From Bacteroides sp. (lineage in GTDB: Bacteria; Bacteroidota; Bacteroidia; Bacteroidales; Bacteroidaceae): a stretch of DNA of 20,253 nt. The notes beneath the pieces are model-generated. The model did no database searches. It was not told the DNA's origin and was given only the letters and a program-made list of their open reading frames with translations. Both the position numbers and the translations under genes were made by a program. Positions 15,790 through 20,253 of the stretch are shown one piece after another (position 1 is the first letter of the stretch; each line of letters opens with the position of its first letter). The stretch lies in the NCBI GenBank assembly GCA_030151845.1, contig JASLCM010000104.1, positions 1 through 20,253 of the forward strand. The letters run 5' to 3'.

Positions 15790-16335
15790 ATGAATATGGA
15801 TAAAAATATTGAGTTAGAAGTTATAGATGTTATTCCTAGTCAGGAGGAATCTGATGCTTATGTTTTAGTTTTAAAAGAAGTTGAAGGAGAGCGATTGCTT
15901 CCTATTATAATTTCTTTCACAGAGGCTAGTGCGATTCAATTGTTTATCCGAGAAAAAACTTTTCCACGGCCACTTGTACACGATGTTCTTATCAATGCTC
16001 TCAACTTCTCTGAGATTAATATTGAAAAAGTAGAAATCTATAAAGTTGTAGATGGTGTTTACTATGCCTATCTCTACTTAAAGGATAAAAGAGACAATAG
16101 ATATACACGAATTGACGCAAGACCCTCAGACGCTATTCTTATGGCCTTAAAAAGCAACACACCCATCTATATTGCTGAGTCTATATTAACAAACGAGGCA
16201 ATCGAAGAGGAAGCAATTGACGCTGAGGTTACAGAGAGTGTAGATCAACTTGAAGAGGCCTTAAATTTAGCAATAGAAGAGGAGAATTATGAATTAGCTT
16301 CTGTTCTTAGAGATAAGATAGCACAACTTAAATAA
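15790..16335 (+). CDS. Bifunctional nuclease family protein (DUF151) with C-terminal UVR motif
   Basis: A 181-residue cytoplasmic protein. The DUF151 / bifunctional-nuclease domain covers about residues 8-132, with LPIIISFTEASAI near 37-49 and RPSDAILMAL at 111-120. A UvrB/UvrC-type helical hairpin follows at about 153-181 (LEEALNLAIEEENYELASVLRDKI), joined by an acidic linker. The nuclease activity is known from plant and archaeal members and is not established for this branch. The UVR motif usually mediates protein contacts. Start at 15790 is chosen, 1 nt after the permease stop; ATG at 15796 is an alternative. The rsmE homologue starts 5 nt after its stop. Confidence 0.88.
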   Translation: MNMDKNIELEVIDVIPSQEESDAYVLVLKEVEGERLLPIIISFTEASAIQLFIREKTFPRPLVHDVLINALNFSEINIEKVEIYKVVDGVYYAYLYLKDKRDNRYTRIDARPSDAILMALKSNTPIYIAESILTNEAIEEEAIDAEVTESVDQLEEALNLAIEEENYELASVLRDKIAQLK

Positions 16336-16340
16336 CTTTT

Positions 16341-17048
16341 ATGCACTTATTCTACGCCCCAGATATAAAAGAAACGAACGAGCTTCCCAAAGAGGAAGCC
16401 CAACATTGTGTTAAGGTTCTTCGCTTAAAATAGGGTGATAAGATAACCATCACTGATGGTGTCGGATCTCTTTATAAAGCTGAAATAGCTCTAGCAAATA
16501 TAAAGAATTGCAAGGTCATTATTCATGAAGTGATTCAATCGGATAAAGCTTGGAGGGGATCATTAACAATAGCCCTGGCTCCCACTAAAAACATGGATAG
16601 GAATGAGCTCTTTGTAGAAAAAAGTACAGAAATGGGAATCGATCAATTCTTCTTTATTAATTGTTTCCACTCTGAACGTAAAGTTTTAAAAACAGAAAGA
16701 ATAGAGAAGACTGTAATTGCAGCAATGAAACAATCTCTTAAAGCCTTAAAGCCTAAGGTCCATGAGATGATCTCTTTTGATGATTTTATCAATCGCCCAC
16801 TAGAGGGTGATAAGTTTATAGCCCACTGTCATCCTACATCTACTAAAGTTGAACTAAAGTCAGCTATAAAACAAAATTGTCCAACAACTATTCTTATTGG
16901 ACCTGAAGGTGACTTTAGCGAAGAAGAAGTTGAGCTCGCTATGCAAAAAGGCTATATCCCTATCAGCCTCAGCCCCTCTAGGTTAAGAACTGAGACTGCA
17001 GGTATTATAGCCGCTGCAACATTTCATTTAAAAAATTATATTTCTTAA
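16341..17048 (+). pseudogene. rsmE: 16S rRNA m3U1498 methyltransferase gene with one in-frame TAG
   Basis: Homologue of RsmE, the SPOUT enzyme that methylates U1498 of 16S rRNA. Reading from the ATG at 16341, the N-terminal PUA-like domain begins MHLFYAPDIKETNELPKEEA and reaches VLRLK, then codon 31 is TAG (16431-16433), then the frame continues GDKITITDG. Family members have one ordinary residue between LRLK and GD, so a single substitution explains the stop. The other 204 codons are intact and include LAPTKNMDRNELFVEKSTEMGI, the knot motif LIGPEGDFSEEEV and the final SRLRTETAGIIAA. TAG is a genuine stop for the LptG-type, DUF5063 and rlmI genes here, so genome-wide recoding is unlikely. Candidates are recent gene loss, a sequencing error, or readthrough. 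Restart at GTG 16530 would give only the 172-residue catalytic domain. Confidence 0.85.
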
Positions 17049-17057
17049 AGCCTCCTA

Positions 17058-17831
17058 TTATTTCACTCGAGTTGTACCATCAAAAGTTCCACTATCAACT
17101 TTCTTGAGTGAGGCTTCTGATGGACCTTTCTCTCCCTCTTTAGAAAAAGGAATCTCCAGCTCTTTTTCTCCATTATAAGCCGATTTTATACGGAGCTTAA
17201 TTCCTTTGGCCGCTTCATACCCCTCAAAATCTTTTAGATAGAAAGAAACGTCTGCCATAGCTGGCACACCTATAGAGTCTCCATAGGTATTGTATCTATA
17301 TTCTAAATGCATAAATCCATCTTTAGCTTGTTCCTCTAAAGTGTTAGAGACCAAACTTAAGCGATGCTTGTGTTTCTTAGGAGACTTTATAGTTTGTATC
17401 AACGTTAAGTATCCATTCGATATCCAAATATCTCCCTTATTTATTCGAACAGGATCATCTCCAAACTCACTTTCATTCTCGGCAGTTAGAATTTCTACCT
17501 TTTTAGTTAACACATCTCTAATCCTATTTATTTTAAGAGCTAAATCATACCCTTGATAATTGTCCCACAAAGGGTTAAAGATAACAAAAGCCCTCTGACC
17601 TTGTACGGGTTTATACCAAGGTTGATCAGAGGCAACAGGTAACCCCGAAAAACCTCGATCAAAAATCAAACTAAATGGGTTTTCCGGCTCTGCTTGAACC
17701 GTAACATAACCTACTCCTATATCTCCAATGGAGTATCCATCATCATCACTACTACAACTGTAGATCATAATAGCTAAAGCAACTATTAGCAGTATATTCA
17801 ATCTTTGTCTCATAGCATTTATTGTTTTCAT
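17058..17831 (-). CDS. NigD-like lipoprotein, probably surface exposed
   Basis: A 257-residue lipoprotein. A basic N-terminus and hydrophobic core (LNILLIVALAIMIYSC) end in a lipobox cysteine at residue 26. The mature N-terminus, CSSDDDG, carries the acidic run that in Bacteroidota acts as a lipoprotein export signal to the cell surface. The rest is beta-rich and resembles the NigD-like family (N-terminal barrel domain, then a C-terminal domain). The first members were found beside bacteriocin genes in Prevotella, but most have no known function. The ATG at 17831 is chosen because AGAGG at 17837-17841 sits 5 nt upstream, and because an earlier start would add a non-signal extension. It follows lpxB after 60 nt and converges on the rsmE homologue. 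Confidence 0.75.
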   Translation of the reverse strand: MKTINAMRQRLNILLIVALAIMIYSCSSDDDGYSIGDIGVGYVTVQAEPENPFSLIFDRGFSGLPVASDQPWYKPVQGQRAFVIFNPLWDNYQGYDLALKINRIRDVLTKKVEILTAENESEFGDDPVRINKGDIWISNGYLTLIQTIKSPKKHKHRLSLVSNTLEEQAKDGFMHLEYRYNTYGDSIGVPAMADVSFYLKDFEGYEAAKGIKLRIKSAYNGEKELEIPFSKEGEKGPSEASLKKVDSGTFDGTTRVK

Positions 17832-17891
17832 AATAACCTCTTTTATTATTAAATGTTCCATGAGCAAGTTTACTGCATAGATAGTAAGTAT

Positions 17892-19037
17892 TTAACAATT
17901 ATTAATTTTTAGTTTTTCAATGATAAGCGCAGCCGCATGGTCAGGTGCTCCTGGACTTCCTAAAGCAGTACGTACTTGATTATAACCTTCGAGCATTTTA
18001 TTTCGATACCTATTATCGGTTAATAACAAGTTCAACTCTTTACGCAAATTACATTTAGTAAAATCATTGGCTACTAACTCTCTAACAACTTCATAATTCG
18101 CTATTAAATTAACCAAAGATATATACTCCACTTTTAATATTTTCTTTCGTAAATAAGAGACAAGACGAGGCAAAGGGGTATGATAACACACAACTTGTGG
18201 TACTTTAAACAATGCGGCCTCTAAAGTTGCTGTTCCTGAAGTAACTAAAGCTACGGAAGCAAAACTTAATAGCCTGTAAGTTTCACCAAAGACAAGGTGT
18301 ACATCGTGTGATCCTATCACCTCTTGATAGAACTCTCTCGTGATCCCAGGCGCTCCTGCTATAACCAACTGATGAGTAGAATGTTCCTCAGCAACCTCTA
18401 TCATTTTATTAAGATTATCTCTAATCTCCTGTTTTCTACTTCCTGCTAATATTGCGATAATGGGTTTAGATGATAACTCAAATGCTTCAGTAAATGAAGC
18501 AAAGGAGTCTGCATGATGCTCCTCTTTATAGTGCTCTACTTCATCTACTGTAGGGTTTCCAACATAATGGATAGCATAGTTATGTTTGTTGTAGAAATCC
18601 ACTTCAAAGGGAAGTATCGAAAAAATCTCATCAACATCGCGTTTTATCGCTTTAATTCGGTACTCCTTCCAAGCCCATATTTTGGGTGATATATAGTAGT
18701 GAACTGGAATTTCTAACGCTTTGGAGACGTATTGAGCTATCTTTAAGTTGAAGCCCGGATAATCTACTAAAATCACAACATCCGGCTTCCACTGAGCTAT
18801 ATCTTGTTTACACAGTCTTAGGTTTGCTAAGATTGTTCTGAGATTCATAACAACGCGCACAAACCCCATAAAAGCCAACTCCTTATAGTGCTTTATAATG
18901 TGTGCCCCCTGACCCTCCATGAGATCGCCTCCAAAGCCGCGAAATTTAGCCTCTGGATCCCTCTTTTTTAAGGAGGCTATTAAATGAGAGGCATGCAGAT
19001 CTCCTGAAGCCTCTCCAGCCAAGATATAATATTTCAT
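17892..19037 (-). CDS. lpxB: Lipid-A-disaccharide synthase
   Basis: Inner-membrane-associated GT19 glycosyltransferase that joins UDP-2,3-diacylglucosamine and lipid X to make the lipid A disaccharide. The 381-residue protein has the family landmarks: AGEASGDLHA at 7-16, FRGFGGDLM, the catalytic-region VDYPGFNLK with Asp92, SPKIWAWKEYRI near 117-128, VGNPTVDEV at 159-167, LAGSRKQEI at 197-205 and the nucleotide-binding SGTATLEAAL at 267-276. Length is normal. surE starts upstream and ends 4 nt before the lpxB ATG, so the two are cotranscribed, an order I recall as common in Bacteroidales. Confidence 0.96.
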   Translation of the reverse strand: MKYYILAGEASGDLHASHLIASLKKRDPEAKFRGFGGDLMEGQGAHIIKHYKELAFMGFVRVVMNLRTILANLRLCKQDIAQWKPDVVILVDYPGFNLKIAQYVSKALEIPVHYYISPKIWAWKEYRIKAIKRDVDEIFSILPFEVDFYNKHNYAIHYVGNPTVDEVEHYKEEHHADSFASFTEAFELSSKPIIAILAGSRKQEIRDNLNKMIEVAEEHSTHQLVIAGAPGITREFYQEVIGSHDVHLVFGETYRLLSFASVALVTSGTATLEAALFKVPQVVCYHTPLPRLVSYLRKKILKVEYISLVNLIANYEVVRELVANDFTKCNLRKELNLLLTDNRYRNKMLEGYNQVRTALGSPGAPDHAAALIIEKLKINNC

Positions 19038-19041
19038 AAAA

Positions 19042-19818
19042 TTATTTTGTTAAGCATTCAAATCGCTCAGTAAGCTGCTCTAACTCCTGATAAGCGGTAA
19101 CATCTACTTTTGTAGGCGTTATCGATGCATACCCATTTTGTAGCGCCCAATAGTCACTCTTCTCAGAAATAGGTTGTTCAGGTTTAAAGGAACCACCAAG
19201 CCAAAAATAGTTAGGATCAAAAGAGCGAGGGCATCTCTCCCACTCTTGTGTCCAAGAGCCTCTACTTTGTGTACACACTTTAACTCCTTTAATCTCCCCC
19301 ATAGGAAAGTTTACATTTAAACAAGTTAAATCGGGTAATCCGGTTTGGAGTACCTCTTCTGTAACTTTACTTATTATTGCCTTTAAGGAGGAAAAATCTG
19401 CATCTGCATCGTGATTACACAAAGAGTATCCGATAGAAGGAATCCCCCCTAAACACCCTTCTATAGCTATTCCCATTGTTCCAGAGTAATGTACATTAAC
19501 AGCCGAATTATCTCCATGGTTTATCCCACCAAGAATCAAATCTGGAACTTGTGACAGGATCTCTCCTTTGGCAAGTTTAATACAGTCTACAGGTGTACCA
19601 GAGCAAGAATACCAGGTAACTCCCTCTTCTTCTTTCACTTTTTTATAATGTACAGGAGATACAACTGTTAATGCCGAGGAGTTACCAGAGCGATGTTGAT
19701 CGGGTGCTACCACTACAATTTCTCCTAAATGTCTTACAAACTTAACTAATTCCTTTATCCCTTTTGAACTGATTCCATCATCATTTGAGATCAAAATCAG
19801 CGGTTTTTTATTTTCCAT
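19042..19818 (-). CDS. surE: 5'/3'-nucleotidase SurE
   Basis: Metal-dependent phosphatase of the stationary-phase survival family that removes phosphate from nucleoside monophosphates. The 258-residue protein shows the metal-site residues Asp13 and Asp14 in SNDDG, Ser44 in APDQHRSGNSSA, and Asn100 in GGINHGDN. The GTPVDCIKLA and YSGTMGIAIEG blocks are also conserved. It opens a surE-lpxB unit, probably continuing into the lipoprotein gene. A -7 element lies 21 nt upstream. Divergent from parA. Confidence 0.95.
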   Translation of the reverse strand: MENKKPLILISNDDGISSKGIKELVKFVRHLGEIVVVAPDQHRSGNSSALTVVSPVHYKKVKEEEGVTWYSCSGTPVDCIKLAKGEILSQVPDLILGGINHGDNSAVNVHYSGTMGIAIEGCLGGIPSIGYSLCNHDADADFSSLKAIISKVTEEVLQTGLPDLTCLNVNFPMGEIKGVKVCTQSRGSWTQEWERCPRSFDPNYFWLGGSFKPEQPISEKSDYWALQNGYASITPTKVDVTAYQELEQLTERFECLTK

Positions 19819-19838
19819 AAACTAACTTTAAATTACTA

Positions 19839-19846
19839 CAAAGGTA
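19839..19846 (-). promoter_or_regulatory. -7 element for surE-lpxB
   Basis: Minus-strand TACCTTTG fits TAnnTTTG and lies 21 nt before the surE start codon. No -33 TTG is seen at standard spacing. Confidence 0.55.
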
Positions 19847-19957
19847 AGCAAAAATATATGGTCTGTTTTTTAAACAAAGAAAAGAAAAAAATAATCCCTA
19901 TAAAACTTAATCTTCTGCATACGAGACAAAAAAGCCACAAAATCCAATAAAAAAATG

Positions 19958-19965
19958 TATCTTTG
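19958..19965 (+). promoter_or_regulatory. -7 element for parA
   Basis: TATCTTTG fits TAnnTTTG and lies 140 nt before the parA start codon. It is flanked by a short inverted repeat (ATGTAT at 19955-19960, ATACAT at 19972-19977). A -33 TTG is not obvious. The resulting leader is long compared with others in this window. Confidence 0.55.
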
Positions 19966-19999
19966 TAAGGAATACATCACATAAAAAGTGGGGCTTTAG

Positions 20000-20050
20000 T
20001 TATTAACAAAAGTGTTGACTTATCAACAAATTAATGAAAGTTTCACTTTC
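20000..20050 (+). repeat. Direct repeat and small hairpins in the parA leader
   Basis: TTATTAACAAA (20000-20010) and TTATCAACAAA (20020-20030) are near-identical 11-mers spaced 20 nt apart. The second lies within a TGTTGA-CTTA-TCAACA hairpin (20013-20028). A further hairpin GAAAGT-TTC-ACTTTC follows at 20036-20050. The 9-mers differ from the DnaA box TTATCCACA by one or two bases. Function is unknown. Confidence 0.5.
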
Positions 20051-20105
20051 TTTATAGGCGTTCTAAGTTTTTATCACTTATTTCGCCATGTATAAACTAT
20101 TTTTT

Positions 20106-20253
20106 ATGGGAAAGATAATTGCTTTAGCGAATCAAAAAGGTGGAGTAGGTAAAACTACTACGACTATTAACTTAGCAGCATCACTAGCTACATTAGAGAA
20201 AAAGGTTTTGGTTGTAGATGCTGACCCACAAGCCAATGCCTCATCTGGTCTTG
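20106..20253 (+). CDS. parA: Chromosome-partitioning ATPase ParA/Soj, 5' part only
   Basis: The first 49 codons of a ParA/MinD-type P-loop ATPase; the rest lies beyond the window. The deviant Walker A KGGVGKTTT is at 11-19, with both the signature lysine and the P-loop lysine, and the A' motif VVDADPQANAS is at 37-46. These are diagnostic of chromosomal ParA/Soj, which works with ParB on parS sites to segregate origins. The ATG at 20106 (MGKIIALANQ) is preferred; an in-frame ATG at 20088 would add six residues not usual in the family. ParB would be expected downstream. Confidence 0.93.
   Translation, partial: MGKIIALANQKGGVGKTTTTINLAASLATLEKKVLVVDADPQANASSGL

Noticed and set aside
16431..16433. 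TAG read as an amino acid (genetic code change or pyrrolysine/selenocysteine-type recoding)
   Set aside because: TAG ends the LptG-type, DUF5063 and rlmI genes in this window, and no recoding structure is evident after this codon. A point mutation or read error is simpler.
20031..20060. parS-like site before parA
   Set aside because: GTTTCAC is present but the matching half GTGAAAC is not, so it is not a parS palindrome.
1..20253. CRISPR array, insertion sequence, prophage, tRNA or rRNA genes
   Set aside because: No repeat-spacer pattern, transposase, phage structural gene, cloverleaf or rRNA-like sequence was found on either strand.

Overview
The window looks like chromosomal DNA from a low-GC member of the Bacteroidota, most likely order Bacteroidales. 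This rests on three things: recurrent -7 promoter elements of the TAnnTTTG type, gene orders and families typical of that group (lon-tgt-lptG; ftsK-lolA-trxB; DUF5063-exonuclease-rRNA methyltransferase; a NigD-like lipoprotein), and protein sequences that resemble Bacteroidales homologues I know. The species cannot be named from the sequence. Almost everything is chromosomal housekeeping. I see no prophage, insertion sequence, CRISPR array, tRNA or rRNA.

Layout. Bases 137-4863 (+): a tight operon of Lon protease, queuine/preQ1 tRNA-ribosyltransferase and an LptF/LptG-type lipopolysaccharide export permease. Bases 4969-6946 (+): panB, with its own good promoter, overlapped by an uncharacterised MFS transporter. 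Bases 6943-11575 (-): a free-standing AlaX-type tRNA editing protein, then (read right to left) ftsK, a LolA-like carrier and trxB, closed by a clear intrinsic terminator at 7437-7477. Bases 11789-14173 (+): a DUF5063 protein, a DEDDy 3'-5' exonuclease and an RlmI-like rRNA methyltransferase. Bases 14174-14543: the only long non-coding gap. It is unusually structured, with a 13-bp inverted repeat enclosing an 18-bp palindrome, a promoter-like -7 box, a short sequence ending in an intrinsic terminator (candidate small RNA or attenuating leader), and two more hairpins. Bases 14544-17048 (+): a nucleoside-permease-like MFS gene, a bifunctional nuclease (DUF151) with a UVR motif, and an rsmE homologue interrupted by one in-frame TAG. 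Bases 17058-19818 (-): surE, lpxB and a NigD-like surface lipoprotein. Bases 20106-20253 (+): the start of a parA/soj ATPase gene, cut by the window edge.

Functional themes are envelope assembly (LptG-type permease, LpxB, LolA-like carrier, lipoprotein), RNA modification and quality control (Tgt, AlaX, RlmI-like, RsmE, exonuclease), chromosome segregation (FtsK, ParA), and protein or redox quality control (Lon, TrxB). No clear new multi-gene system is present. The parts most worth a second look are the structured 14192-14464 region, the single nonsense codon in an otherwise intact rsmE, the panB-MFS translational overlap, and the Tgt protein that lacks the usual zinc cysteines.
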